Source: Bacteroidota bacterium
GTDB taxonomy: Bacteria > Bacteroidota > Bacteroidia > Bacteroidales > F082
DNA length: 64,000 bases
NCBI GenBank assembly: GCA_018816765.1
Contig: JAHIUX010000031.1
Location: forward strand, 1-64,000
Reading direction: 5' to 3'
Under the pieces are notes generated by a model, which was not told the DNA's origin, searched no databases, and worked only from the letters and a program-made list of their open reading frames with translations. The translations under genes and the position numbers were made by a program. Every line of letters starts with the position of its first letter. Within the stretch, counting starts at the first letter, position 1. Below, one piece after another: positions 17,221 through 26,181 of this stretch.

Positions 17221-17351
17221 ATACAACAATGTATATAAAAAATAGGCGAAACAGTGGTGAAATCAAAGGTGTTAGCTTGTGTCAAAGTTTGTTCTTAACC
17301 GAAAGTTTAGTGCTTCGATACCGCCTACTTTTCATATACTAACCGTTAGCG
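17221..17351. repeat. attC-like imperfect inverted repeat (element 2)
   Basis: GTATATAAAAAATAGGCG (17231-17248) pairs with the reverse complement of 17322-17339 at 16 of 18 positions, the two mismatches lying inside the stem. The loop is about 73 bases. The right end is followed by GTTAGCG (17345-17351), resembling an attC core box; the left end has ATACAAC (17221-17227). It lies between hsdR and the serine hydrolase gene. The remaining ~110 bases after hsdR (17110-17220) contain nothing I recognise. Confidence 0.55.
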
Positions 17352-17375
17352 TTTATTATACTTGATGACACGAAA

Positions 17376-18821
17376 ATGATAGCAAAACTGAAATTACTGA
17401 TTCTTTTCTCTCTTCTTACAAGTGGTTTAAGTGCACAGAATTCCATTAAACATTATACTGAAATAATAGATAGTCTATATTCTGTGTTTAATGAGTCGGA
17501 AAGACCTGGTTGTGCAATTGCTGTTGTAAAGGAGGAAAAGATTGTTTACCAGAAATGTTTTGGATTATCAGACTTAGAGCATAAGATACCAATCACTAAC
17601 TCAACTCTTTTTGGTTTGGCATCAGTATCGAAACAATTTACAGGTTATGGGATTGCTAAATTAATCAAAGAAAAAAGGGTTAATCCAAATTTCGAAATTG
17701 CTAAATATCTTCGAAATCAGAATAAACTTTGGGATTCTATTCAGGTTAGAAATTTAATCCATCATACGAGTGGAATTTGGGAATGGCCTTACCTGTTTCT
17801 TGCATCAGGGCATACTTTCAACGATGTTATTACACATCAGTACATCTACAAAATCATTAAAAGTCAATCGAAACTGAATTTCAAGACAGGTAGTGAATTT
17901 CAATATGGTTCATCGAATTATGTTTTGCTTGGTCAATTAATAACCAATGTGACTGACACGAGTTATTTTGACTGGATAAACCAAAATGTATTTAAGCCAG
18001 CTGGCATGACTGAAACTGTTTTCCAAAGAAGCAGTGCAGACTTGATAAACAATAGAGTTTACGGATATCTTTATGAAAATCATAGGTATAACCGTACCAC
18101 TGATAACATAAGCCCTCAAGGAACAGGTTCAGTTTACGCTAACCTTACCGATATGATTACCTGGACAAAATATTTATTGTCAGAATACGCTAGAAAAAAT
18201 CCATTAATCATTCAAATGCTAGAAACAGACACCCTGAATACAGGAAAAGAAGTGCCTTACGCTTATGGTTTAATGAAAAGAGGAAGTAGTTGTTACTGGC
18301 ACGATGGTGTATTTCAGGGTTTTAGAAATTTAATAATTTTGTATCCTGAACACAATGTTGGGTTGGTATTACTGAGCAATTCAGGTTCAAATTATATTAT
18401 GCGCTCCGCATTTTCCGTTGCTGAAATGTTTGTAAAAGACTCTGTACCTAGAGAACAAATAAATAATTACAAGAAGTTATTCAGAGAAGAATCCGAAAAA
18501 AAAGAGGATAATACAAAGTTGGTTTATCAACAAGGCTTATATGATTTCAATGGAATATATTTAAATACGGAGCTTTTAATAACCTACCTGATCCACGAAC
18601 AAAAAGATTCTTTGTTTGCAGAAAATTCAATTGAGAAAATACTGCTTAAACCAATTGAAGGTAAACCTGACGAATTTAATTCTTCAAAACTACTTTTAGG
18701 AGAATTCATTTTTGAAAGGAATGAAAGCGGAGAAGTTAAAGAACTCTTGATAAAACAAAAGAGAGGAAATATCATTAGATTTATAAAGATTGAAGGCGAA
18801 CAAATAAATAACAACCGCTAA
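17376..18821 (+). CDS. Beta-lactamase-family serine hydrolase, exported
   Basis: 481 aa with a signal peptide (about 1-20, ending LSAQ). It has the three marks of the class C beta-lactamase/DD-peptidase fold: S83-V-S-K86 (SxxK), a YGSSNY motif in the YxN position, and W-H-D-G in the KTG/HxG position. The C-terminal ~130 residues are an additional domain. Substrate cannot be read from sequence; family members include esterases, peptidases and penicillin-binding proteins as well as beta-lactamases. The start lies 24 bases after a GTTAGCG box and the stop codon lies inside a CGCTAAC box (18816-18822), an arrangement like an integron gene cassette. Confidence 0.88.
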   Translation: MIAKLKLLILFSLLTSGLSAQNSIKHYTEIIDSLYSVFNESERPGCAIAVVKEEKIVYQKCFGLSDLEHKIPITNSTLFGLASVSKQFTGYGIAKLIKEKRVNPNFEIAKYLRNQNKLWDSIQVRNLIHHTSGIWEWPYLFLASGHTFNDVITHQYIYKIIKSQSKLNFKTGSEFQYGSSNYVLLGQLITNVTDTSYFDWINQNVFKPAGMTETVFQRSSADLINNRVYGYLYENHRYNRTTDNISPQGTGSVYANLTDMITWTKYLLSEYARKNPLIIQMLETDTLNTGKEVPYAYGLMKRGSSCYWHDGVFQGFRNLIILYPEHNVGLVLLSNSGSNYIMRSAFSVAEMFVKDSVPREQINNYKKLFREESEKKEDNTKLVYQQGLYDFNGIYLNTELLITYLIHEQKDSLFAENSIEKILLKPIEGKPDEFNSSKLLLGEFIFERNESGEVKELLIKQKRGNIIRFIKIEGEQINNNR

Positions 18822-18822
18822 C
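18816..18822. repeat. CGCTAAC box at the end of the hydrolase gene
   Basis: Exact reverse complement of GTTAGCG at 17345-17351 and overlapping the hydrolase stop codon. In attC sites the first box of the next site commonly abuts the gene end. I could not find a matching right arm in 18823-19002, so the following site, if it was one, is incomplete. Confidence 0.4.
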
Positions 18823-19002
18823 CACATGCTTATTTTATCTTGACTGAGACGAGTTTGGGAAATTCGCTGCCTTTTGGTAGATTTACATCGAGTGGACGAA
18901 CAAGTAGTTCACATCCCCCAAACAAAAAAAACACGCAATCGGTAAGTTCTTTTATACTCCTGAAAATTAGGTGAAATGAAACACAATGAAAATTAAGATA
19001 TT

Positions 19003-19437
19003 ATGGAATCAAACAATGAAACATTACTTCTTCGAGAGAAAGAAATAGAACCTTCGAATGAAGTTTTGGAAAACGTTCTTGGTAAAGAACTTTTCATTAT
19101 CTATCAAGAATTAATTAAACTTTTTACCGATGAATTTAATCTGGTACCTCAATGGCAGTTTTACAAAGATGGAAATGCTTGGCTGTGTAAAGTAGTTTTT
19201 AAGAAAAAAACGATTCTTTGGCTCTCTATTTGGAAGGACTATATAAAAACAGGTTTTTATTTCACAGATGAAACAGGAATAGGGGTTTTAGAATTAGGGA
19301 TCGATAATAAAATAAAAGAGGCATTTGAGGTGGCAAAACCTATTGGTAAACTTATCCCATTGGTTCTTGATATTAACCAACAAGAACAGATAAAAGACTT
19401 AAAGGAGGTTGTAAGATATAAGAAAGGATTAAAGTAA
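19003..19437 (+). CDS. DUF3788 family protein
   Basis: 144 aa, cytosolic, no signal peptide. Matches the DUF3788 pattern from memory: a short N-terminal strand region, a conserved central block (WQFYKDGNAWLCKVVFKKK; ILWLSIWKDYIKTGFYF) and a short C-terminal helix. Function unknown; members are usually solitary small genes in Bacteroidota and Firmicutes. It stands alone between the cassette-like unit and a non-coding stretch, and is the last convincing gene of the AT-rich accessory part. Confidence 0.8.
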   Translation: MESNNETLLLREKEIEPSNEVLENVLGKELFIIYQELIKLFTDEFNLVPQWQFYKDGNAWLCKVVFKKKTILWLSIWKDYIKTGFYFTDETGIGVLELGIDNKIKEAFEVAKPIGKLIPLVLDINQQEQIKDLKEVVRYKKGLK

Positions 19438-19993
19438 AGCGCATCGATGGAAAACAAAAACAACCTTTTGAGGGCCTATACCAAAGACTTCAATTTTTGA
19501 AATTAACAAGAGTGAAAACTGTTTCAGGCGGGAAGTCTTTTGGGTTCGCCCGGTTTCAGGCATGACCATATGAATAACAATCGTCCGGCCTGTCATTCCA
19601 AAAATTTAACAAAGTTTTGTTTTTACGGGTATATGAACCGCCTGCGCTCCTCCCGGGAGCAGGAGAAAGAAACAAAGCACAATAACCTGGAGCATCCGTA
19701 TGGAACAAAAAAGTGGCCAAGTGGATTCAGCTACAACATGACAAAGAAAGCAATCAAACAGGCCTCAGCCGATACAGGAAGGAGTTTTTTTTTGGACGGA
19801 CTGAGGCTGGCACACATGAAAAACAAGATAACACGAAAGCATGGTGATTCAAATTAAAAAGTAGCCAATAGAGATTAGTGAGAAGTAAGCGTCAGAAATT
19901 AAGTCTATTGGCAGATTTGTTTTCAGAATAAATCACGAAATCAATGCATAAGTAACATTCAAAACGCGTAAATGGATCCTTTATGGATGGTAA
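19438..19993. other. Non-coding stretch
   Basis: No gene supported. A 105-codon open frame at 19540-19857 has biased, basic, unpatterned composition and no recognisable family, so it is not called. No RNA gene or repeat seen. The AT-rich island composition gives way to a more balanced one around here. Confidence 0.5.
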
Positions 19994-20340
19994 TTGGCAT
20001 TCCGGAATTGGACTGTCGCTAAAGGTAAGTTGTTAAGAAATGATTCAGTAAATGCGACCAATGTGAAAATCACTTTTAATCAACACTTTTTTATAAGGTT
20101 GATATTATCCACGCTTAGCATTTTAGCAAGTGGCTTTCTTATTGCTTTATTTCCAGGAATAAACGTACTGGCTTTCATGTAAATTCTTGCAGAAATGCTA
20201 TTATTATTGGGAATAGTTTTATGGCTGGCGATGCAGCGGAAATTTGAAAAAGATAGTCAAAAATACAAATCGTTAATTACTGATATATTTGAAATCCAAC
20301 AGAATAACATTTGCCAGCTAAAATTTTCAATTACCTGAAA
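19994..20340 (+). pseudogene. Possible decayed membrane-protein gene
   Basis: An open frame from a TTG or earlier codon encodes a hydrophobic segment (LILSTLSILASGFLIALFPG), is stopped at 20180-20182, and continues in the same frame with a second membrane-like segment (MLLLLGIVLWLAMQRKF) and a charged helix to a stop at 20338-20340. The join looks like a gene with one in-frame stop. No family was recognised, so this may also be chance; it lies just before the DUF4386 gene. Confidence 0.3.
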
Positions 20341-20461
20341 TCTTCCGGGACCAGAATCTCTTTATTACTATCATATCAGTAATTAATTGAACAATTGCAT
20401 TGACATGTTGTTACAATTAGCTATAGGTAATTAAAGATATTAACTTAAAAAGTGAACAATT

Positions 20462-21073
20462 ATGAAGCCAAGAACACTATCGATAATTGCAGGTGTCAGC
20501 TACCTGATTATTTTCTTTGCTGCAATATTTGCTAATTTCTTCGTACTCGAATCAATTCTAAAAGATCCCCTAACCACTATCCAGGAGAATCATGTGATTG
20601 TAAGATTTGGAATTTTGGCTTTTCTGATTACTGTTGTTTTTGATGTGGTTGTTGCATGGGCTTTATTTGAATTATATAAAAAAAATATTTTATCAGGTCT
20701 GAGCACACTGTTCAGAATGATGCATGCTGCCATAATGGGAGTCGCTATATTTGCACTTCCGATTGCAATAGGCTCAAATACTGGTCAAGAAATTCTGAAA
20801 CAAGTCGACAATTTTAACATCATATGGCTAATCGGCCTATTCTTTTTTGGAATTCACCTTATACTTTTAGGAATAATCATTGGAAAGCCAAAAATAATTG
20901 CAGTTTTTTTAGTAATTGCAGGAATTATGTATATGGTTGATACAAGTGCTCACTTCTTACTCCAAAACTATGATGAATATGGTTCAATCTTTTTGGCATT
21001 AGTAGCAATCCCAAGTATTGTTGGTGAAATGTCGTTAGCGATTTGGCTTCTCATAAAAGGAGGTAAGGCATAA
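20462..21073 (+). CDS. DUF4386 family membrane protein
   Basis: 203 aa, about six hydrophobic segments and almost no extramembrane domain. Matches the DUF4386 pattern (start with PRTLSIIAGVSYLIIFF; VRFGILAFLITVVFDVVVAW; DTSAHFLLQNY). Function unknown; an integral inner-membrane protein. Monocistronic here, with no recognisable neighbours sharing a pathway. Confidence 0.82.
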   Translation: MKPRTLSIIAGVSYLIIFFAAIFANFFVLESILKDPLTTIQENHVIVRFGILAFLITVVFDVVVAWALFELYKKNILSGLSTLFRMMHAAIMGVAIFALPIAIGSNTGQEILKQVDNFNIIWLIGLFFFGIHLILLGIIIGKPKIIAVFLVIAGIMYMVDTSAHFLLQNYDEYGSIFLALVAIPSIVGEMSLAIWLLIKGGKA

Positions 21074-21413
21074 TATTAAATGATCATTTGCATTTATTGC
21101 ATCAGATAGCACGTGGCTTAACCTGAAAAGCGCCAGGAAATAAGTTACATATGCCTTACAACCAAAATAACACATAGACCTGCAGTTGGCACGATTGAGA
21201 TGAATACAGCCTGTGTTTTAAACTTTGCTTATCAAAAAAAGTTTGATGCAAAGCTTTAACGTCATAGGGCGGACCATCAAACTGTCAAAAAACCCTTTTA
21301 TCTCAACAGAAATAAATACTACGGTTTTCAGTAATCATTGCATTAATAATCCATATATTTATTGCGTAAACAACGCAATCAATGACCAGTCAAGGACCTG
21401 AACCGATTCACGC
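21074..21413. other. Intergenic region without recognised content
   Basis: 340 bases between the DUF4386 and DUF2200 genes. No open frame of substance, no clear TAnnTTTG promoter, no strong hairpin, no RNA gene recognised. Confidence 0.5.
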
Positions 21414-21773
21414 ATGAACAACAACGACAGCCAGCGCCAACGCATCGCCAAAATATCCTTCGCCACCGTTTACCCGATGTATGTCAGCAAGGTGGAGAAA
21501 AAAGGCCGGACCAAAGCAGAACTGCACCAGTTGATCACGTGGCTGACCGGCTTCAGCGATGAAATGATTAACGTGCTGATCGATGAAAACGTAAGCTTTG
21601 AAACATTCTTCGAACGCGCTACACTCAACGCCAATGCCAGCCTCATCACCGGAGTGATTTGCGGCTATCGTATCGAAGAAATTTCTGACCCCTTGATCCG
21701 GCAGGTCAGGTACCTGGATAAACTGGTTGATGAGTTGGCAAAAGGCCGAAAGCTGGAGAAAATCATGCGCTGA
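21414..21773 (+). CDS. DUF2200 family protein
   Basis: 119 aa, cytosolic. Matches DUF2200: IAKISFATVYPMYVSKVEKKGRTK, then LHQLITWLTGF and a C-terminal block YRIEEISDPLIRQVRYLDKLVDELAKG. Known members are single small domains with no assigned biochemical role, often in environmental and host-associated Bacteroidota and Firmicutes. Start ATG is the first in frame after a stop; about 45% GC, unlike the island to its left. Confidence 0.85.
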   Translation: MNNNDSQRQRIAKISFATVYPMYVSKVEKKGRTKAELHQLITWLTGFSDEMINVLIDENVSFETFFERATLNANASLITGVICGYRIEEISDPLIRQVRYLDKLVDELAKGRKLEKIMR

Positions 21774-21863
21774 TATCCACGTTTATATAGGAATATTTGG
21801 TAAATTTTTCCTTGATATTCCTTCTGAAAAGCACTAATTTTATTCCCTTAATGTCGTCAGTCC

Positions 21864-23066
21864 ATGAAAAGACTTATCCTTCTCCTGGTGCTTTCAATGT
21901 GTATTTCGGCCGTGTACTCACAATGGGTGCAACTAAGCACCGATTTTGAACCCAACTATTCAGTCATTGCCTATGATTCAATGGTCATAGTTGATGTGTA
22001 CTCATCTGACAATTACGACCTTGCGATATCAGGTGATGCAGGAGTCACCTGGAATGGAAGCAATCCATTTGAGGGGAGCAGTGGCATCATCCCGCTTTTT
22101 GCAGGCAAGGACTGGGTATATGCCTGCACCCGGAATGGTGTTTTTCGTTCCGGCAAAGCAAGCCTGAGCTGGAGCAGCTACAACGAGGGTTTGCCCTCAA
22201 ACATCATACGCCTTGTCGGAAAGGACAGCACCTTGCTTGCTTATAACAGCCACAACCTGTTCATCAGGCACCTGGCCGATACTTCCTGGCTGGCCTTACC
22301 CGATAATATTCCGCAAGACTTTATCTCAGGCCTTGCCTATGATGGAAGCACCATTGCACTGGCCGGCTCGAACGGGGTATGCGATAGCGACGATTTGGGC
22401 GCAAGCTGGAACGTTTGGCAAGGACTTCAATTCACCACAGGTATTGTCATGATCAAGGGCGATACCATTATCCATGCTTCGCCTGGCGGTGTCACAAGTA
22501 AACTCATTTCGAGCGGAACAATCGCAAATGTTTCTTCCGGACTGACCAAGTTATGGACGCCACCGCCAGGATGGGATTATTACGGCACTTTCGAAGCCTT
22601 TCATCCCATTGGTGATAACATATTTTTGTGCGGAGAAACAGGCGTATACAAACTAAATGACCAGGTTTGGCATTGGGGACAAACAGGACTTGGTTACGCT
22701 TCTGCACTTACCGATAACGGGACCAGCCTTTTTGCAGCAACAGGAGGTAGTGGAATATGGGGCAGGCCGCTTGATCAGCTGATTCTTTCTGCCACTGAGC
22801 TTTACCATGAAAGCGGTTCAATCAGGGTTTATCCAAATCCGGCTTCAGGCAATGCACGGATTGATATCGTTCTTAGTGAAAAGCAGGCAATGAGCCTTTC
22901 TATGCTAACTCTGAATGGACAGCTGGTAAGGATTGTGGGTGCAGGCACTTTGGACAAAGGGCCTCACTCATTTGAGGTGAATTGTGCTGAATTATCTGCA
23001 GGAGTTTATGCACTGATCCTTCGGTCGGTGAGCGAATTCACAGCCATGAAGCTTGTTGTTCAATAA
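21864..23066 (+). CDS. Secreted beta-propeller-like protein with T9SS sorting domain
   Basis: 400 aa. Signal peptide (1-19, ending AVYSQ). The middle has repeated sialidase/BNR-like stretches (SGDAGVTWNGSNPF; SDDLGASWNVWQGL), suggesting a YCF48-like propeller. The last ~75 residues are a type IX secretion type A sorting domain (IRVYPNPASGNARI ... LSAGVYALILRS ... KLVVQ). The product is predicted to cross the outer membrane by T9SS and be released or attached at the surface. Ligand unknown. Confidence 0.88.
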   Translation: MKRLILLLVLSMCISAVYSQWVQLSTDFEPNYSVIAYDSMVIVDVYSSDNYDLAISGDAGVTWNGSNPFEGSSGIIPLFAGKDWVYACTRNGVFRSGKASLSWSSYNEGLPSNIIRLVGKDSTLLAYNSHNLFIRHLADTSWLALPDNIPQDFISGLAYDGSTIALAGSNGVCDSDDLGASWNVWQGLQFTTGIVMIKGDTIIHASPGGVTSKLISSGTIANVSSGLTKLWTPPPGWDYYGTFEAFHPIGDNIFLCGETGVYKLNDQVWHWGQTGLGYASALTDNGTSLFAATGGSGIWGRPLDQLILSATELYHESGSIRVYPNPASGNARIDIVLSEKQAMSLSMLTLNGQLVRIVGAGTLDKGPHSFEVNCAELSAGVYALILRSVSEFTAMKLVVQ

Positions 23067-23092
23067 GCTGGTCATTCCGGTGCCAGCCGGAT

Positions 23093-23626
23093 TTACTTCA
23101 CCCCTTCGTATTGTAGTTGTACAAGGCCGGTTTCATAATTCCTGCAGTTGATCAGTTTGAGTTGCCTGGCCGGAAACCCAGCATCGAAAAGCCGTGTTCC
23201 TTTGCCAAGCAAAATGGGAATAATGGAAATAGTGATTGCATCAATCAGCTGTTCTTTCAACAACAGCTGCACAATTTCAGCGCCACCGTCAACGAAGATA
23301 TTTTTTCCCTCGTGTGCGCGTATCCTTTCCACCAGCGCCGACACAGGTCCGGAATAAAACCGGACATTCCCATGGCCCGGCCTCTCCTTCCTCGTGATAA
23401 CCCAGGTCTCCATGTCTTCATGAGGAAAAACACCCACCTGTTTCATCACCCAATCGTAAGTCTTCCGACCGATGATAACTGTGTCAACAGTCGATAAAAA
23501 GGCTTCGTAGCCATAATCTTCACCTTCCTTTGAAACAAGCGATAAAAAATCCAGGTTGTCGTCTGGCGCGGCTATATAGCCATCGAGGCTCATCGCGATA
23601 TAAAGACATAGTTTTCGGTCCGCCAT
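23093..23626 (-). CDS. Dihydrofolate reductase family protein (RibD C-terminal fold)
   Basis: 177 aa with the DHFR/RibD_C fold pattern: CLYIAMSLDGYIAAPDDNLDFL at the N-terminus, TVIIGRKTYDWV for the cofactor region, and FVDGGAEIVQLLLKEQLIDAI plus PILLGKGTRLF near the end. NADPH-dependent reduction is expected, but this YwjB/YyaP-type branch is not the folate enzyme and its substrate is unknown. Minus strand, 43 bases downstream of the SPOR-like gene. Confidence 0.85.
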   Translation of the reverse strand: MADRKLCLYIAMSLDGYIAAPDDNLDFLSLVSKEGEDYGYEAFLSTVDTVIIGRKTYDWVMKQVGVFPHEDMETWVITRKERPGHGNVRFYSGPVSALVERIRAHEGKNIFVDGGAEIVQLLLKEQLIDAITISIIPILLGKGTRLFDAGFPARQLKLINCRNYETGLVQLQYEGVK

Positions 23627-23669
23627 TTTTGTTAAGATTATTTACGAATAAGCTGAGTAAGGGCCATCA

Positions 23670-24410
23670 TCAGTGCAGGATTTCCCTGATTTTTTCCCAA
23701 TGCAGTCCTTCGCCAGTCTGCCCGGCTTCGAACCATCCCCTGAAAATCATCAATCCGACATCGGAGTTGATACAATAAAAATAGTCGTCAGAACCGTCAC
23801 CATGCGCTTCACAAGCGGAAACGGCATCAGCGGGGATCCCCAATTTGGTAAAATTTGCCTTATCGATCAGGTGTGCATCACCCGGAACATTGGCGATGAA
23901 GACCTGCCCTTTTTTTCCGAAGACACTGATGTCAGTCGATGGCCTGGCTGCAGCCGTGTTTTTTGCCTGACTACTGTTGTCAGCAGCTTTGGCCCGAAGC
24001 ACGAAACCCGTTTGTTGTGATGTTCTCGGATACATAATCACCACCTTACCCTTGCCATTGATTTGCACCCTTTTTACTTCCTGCGACACCAGCAACCCAT
24101 AGGCAGCTGGATAACTTTTCTTGAGGCGTTCCACAGCAGTTTCGCATTCATTCTGTGTTGAATAAGGACCAATATACACACAATACAAGCGTGCCCCACC
24201 CAGGGATGCATAATCAGGAATCCACAGGTAGGCTGCCTTTTCACCAGCCTTCACCAGGGCTTCGGTTTTTGATATGGCTTCTTTTTCAGTGTGAGCCGAT
24301 TCGACGTTCACAACATAAAAAGCATCCGTTTGCTGGTGCTGTGCCTCGGCCTCGGGTGCTCCCTGCAGCAAGGCGCTCACAAAAAAGAAGCAGATCAGGA
24401 ATTTTTCCAT
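23670..24410 (-). CDS. Exported SPOR-like domain protein
   Basis: 246 aa with a signal peptide (1-23). Residues about 30-110 look like a SPOR domain (FYVVNVESAHTEKEAISKTEALVKAG ... YCVYIGPYSTQNECETAVERLKKSYP), which in other proteins binds denuded peptidoglycan. The C-terminal half has no recognisable family but ends in a compact region (FEAGQTGEGLHWEKIREIL). Starts 14 bases after the preceding gene's stop on the same strand, so probably co-transcribed with it. Confidence 0.65.
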   Translation of the reverse strand: MEKFLICFFFVSALLQGAPEAEAQHQQTDAFYVVNVESAHTEKEAISKTEALVKAGEKAAYLWIPDYASLGGARLYCVYIGPYSTQNECETAVERLKKSYPAAYGLLVSQEVKRVQINGKGKVVIMYPRTSQQTGFVLRAKAADNSSQAKNTAAARPSTDISVFGKKGQVFIANVPGDAHLIDKANFTKLGIPADAVSACEAHGDGSDDYFYCINSDVGLMIFRGWFEAGQTGEGLHWEKIREILH

Positions 24411-24423
24411 GGCGATGAATGCT

Positions 24424-24960
24424 TTATTTTACGGTTAACTTTATTTCCTCAATCAGCTTCGTTTCGATGCCTGATTTCAGGCTTACCACTGTATCTGTCA
24501 GGCTATTGGGAATCGTCATCGAAAGCACATACTGGGTGATTTTCCAGCCGTTTTCGTCCTTTTCAAGCACCCCTGATCCACGACACAGCTTCATCTGGGT
24601 TTCGAGCAATTCATCAAACCAGGCCATTTCTCCTGATTTGCTGAAGCTGATGTGCCGCTCGATGGATGTAAAATCCCAGGCTTTTCCCCTGTCAAAATAG
24701 GGTTTCGACCACTGCATGAAATCCTTCTTGTTCCAACGTTCGGTGCCGTCAGTGCCAATAAAGATTGCATCAGCTGCGAAGAAGCCAAAATATGCCTCAA
24801 AGTTACCAGCAGCAGCGGCCTGGTTAAACTGATCGAGTAAGGTTGCAATTTGTTCTTCCTCTTGTTGTTGTGCTCTATCCCTGGTCTGGCAGCCTGGCAG
24901 GGCCATACTGATCAGAAGAAACGTGCTGAAAAACAGCTGTTTTAACCGCATAACTTGCAT
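24424..24960 (-). CDS. Lipoprotein of the SnoaL/NTF2-like (DUF4440) superfamily
   Basis: 178 aa. A lipobox-like signal (LLISMALPGC) gives a predicted lipoprotein; translation may start at 24951 instead, giving a tighter signal peptide. The mature part has the cone-like NTF2 pattern (IATLLDQFNQAAAAGNFEAYFGFFAADAIFIGTDG ... WNKKDFMQWSKPYF ... WKITQYVLSM). Binding or catalytic role unknown. Confidence 0.78.
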   Translation of the reverse strand: MQVMRLKQLFFSTFLLISMALPGCQTRDRAQQQEEEQIATLLDQFNQAAAAGNFEAYFGFFAADAIFIGTDGTERWNKKDFMQWSKPYFDRGKAWDFTSIERHISFSKSGEMAWFDELLETQMKLCRGSGVLEKDENGWKITQYVLSMTIPNSLTDTVVSLKSGIETKLIEEIKLTVK

Positions 24961-25111
24961 AAGTGTGTTAATTTGTGTATTACAATCGCATCCTGCACCA
25001 ATGAATGTGCAAGCTTACTAAAAATGCAGCAATGGAGCCCTCTGGCAGAAACGAAAAAATGTTTGCCAGCGTAAATTCAGTCAGAAAGAAATAACTTATC
25101 AGGCTGTGGAA

Positions 25112-25810
25112 TCAATCCTTGACACAGCGGACCGAGTAGCCGTAGTTTTTGTTGTAAAGCTGGTTGGTAACGTCCACATCGTCATTGCCGATATAACGGA
25201 TCCAGGCCTGTTGCACATCATATTCGGTCGAAGACCACCAGCAGGCATATTCGCCAAGATAAATATACTGCCCTGTTGCCCTGCGTTCACCTGCCGGAAG
25301 CGCCTTGAAACCAACTTCGTCAGTAGCCCCTGTGTTGGGACTGAGCCAGTGGGCCGTACCAGTTTCCTTCAGTTTTCCACCTGCAACGCTTTCGCCACCC
25401 AGAAAGCCCGTAAGGGTAGCCCAGTCGGCATCGGTTGGGACGTGCCAGCCACTCGGACATATGTTGCGGCTATCGTGAACGGCGTACCAGTTATACAGGT
25501 GTCCATAAGTTGCACCGTTGGCTGCGCTGTTGTCATAATCGCAGTAAGCTGCGGTTGACAGGGCGCTCCATGCCGTGGCATCTGTTTCATTTACAATGGC
25601 GGAGCCGTCGCGGAACTTTGTGGTTTTCAAGTCTTCGGCCAACCAGACCTGTGTGCCAATGGTGATTGTGTGATACACATTGCCATCAGCATCGGTCACG
25701 GTGCCCGGTGTAGGATTTGAATCACTGCTTTTCTTGCAGCCGCTGTTCAGCAGCAGAATCATCCCGGTCAATGGGATGAGGAACATCAAAAAACCCGTTT
25801 TCGTTTTCAT
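25112..25810 (-). CDS. FISUMP-domain lipoprotein
   Basis: 232 aa. Lipobox at LLNSGC, then a Ser/Asn/Pro spacer and a Fibrobacter succinogenes major paralogous (FISUMP) domain: DADGNVYHTITIGTQVWLAEDLKTT, YGHLYNWYAV, CPSGWHVPTDADW, WWSSTEY, GYSVRCVKD. Surface lipoprotein of unknown role, common in Bacteroidota and Fibrobacter. Monocistronic. Confidence 0.9.
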   Translation of the reverse strand: MKTKTGFLMFLIPLTGMILLLNSGCKKSSDSNPTPGTVTDADGNVYHTITIGTQVWLAEDLKTTKFRDGSAIVNETDATAWSALSTAAYCDYDNSAANGATYGHLYNWYAVHDSRNICPSGWHVPTDADWATLTGFLGGESVAGGKLKETGTAHWLSPNTGATDEVGFKALPAGERRATGQYIYLGEYACWWSSTEYDVQQAWIRYIGNDDVDVTNQLYNKNYGYSVRCVKD

Positions 25811-26181
25811 GAATAATTGCTTTTTAGGAATAAATATGGGAAGGTTAACAGTGAATATTCACGTTCATTTGCTTTCATCCGGACCCGAAACAAGCAACAA
25901 ACCAAGCATTCCAGAAGATCTTACCCGGAACGAAAACAACTCAATGTCAGATTTTTGAAGTAAATTTATGGCAACTGAACAAGCAAAAGCAAGGAATCTG
26001 TGAAATATTTTTTCTCCATTATTTAAAACCTTGCTTTCAGGTAAAAAAACAATGCTAAAACTGGAATCGGATTAGGCTGGACGCGCATACACGAAACCCA
26101 TTCCTGCCGAAAAGCAATGAGCCATGCCTGGAAATGAAAAGGACAACCCAAACAGCGCCGAATTATGACAAAAGTCCTGGC
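25811..26181. other. Intergenic region without recognised content
   Basis: 370 bases between the FISUMP gene start and the end of ppc, both on the minus strand. It must hold the FISUMP promoter, but no good minus-strand TAnnTTTG box was identified, and no terminator hairpin with a T-run was seen after ppc. Confidence 0.45.

Noticed and set aside
17376-18821. Calling the hydrolase an antibiotic-resistance beta-lactamase because of its cassette-like setting
   Set aside because: The SxxK/YxN fold is shared by esterases and peptidases, and the extra C-terminal domain is not typical of resistance enzymes; sequence alone does not support it.
19540-19857. 105-codon open frame
   Set aside because: No family, biased basic composition, no promoter or ribosome site, in a stretch that otherwise looks non-coding.
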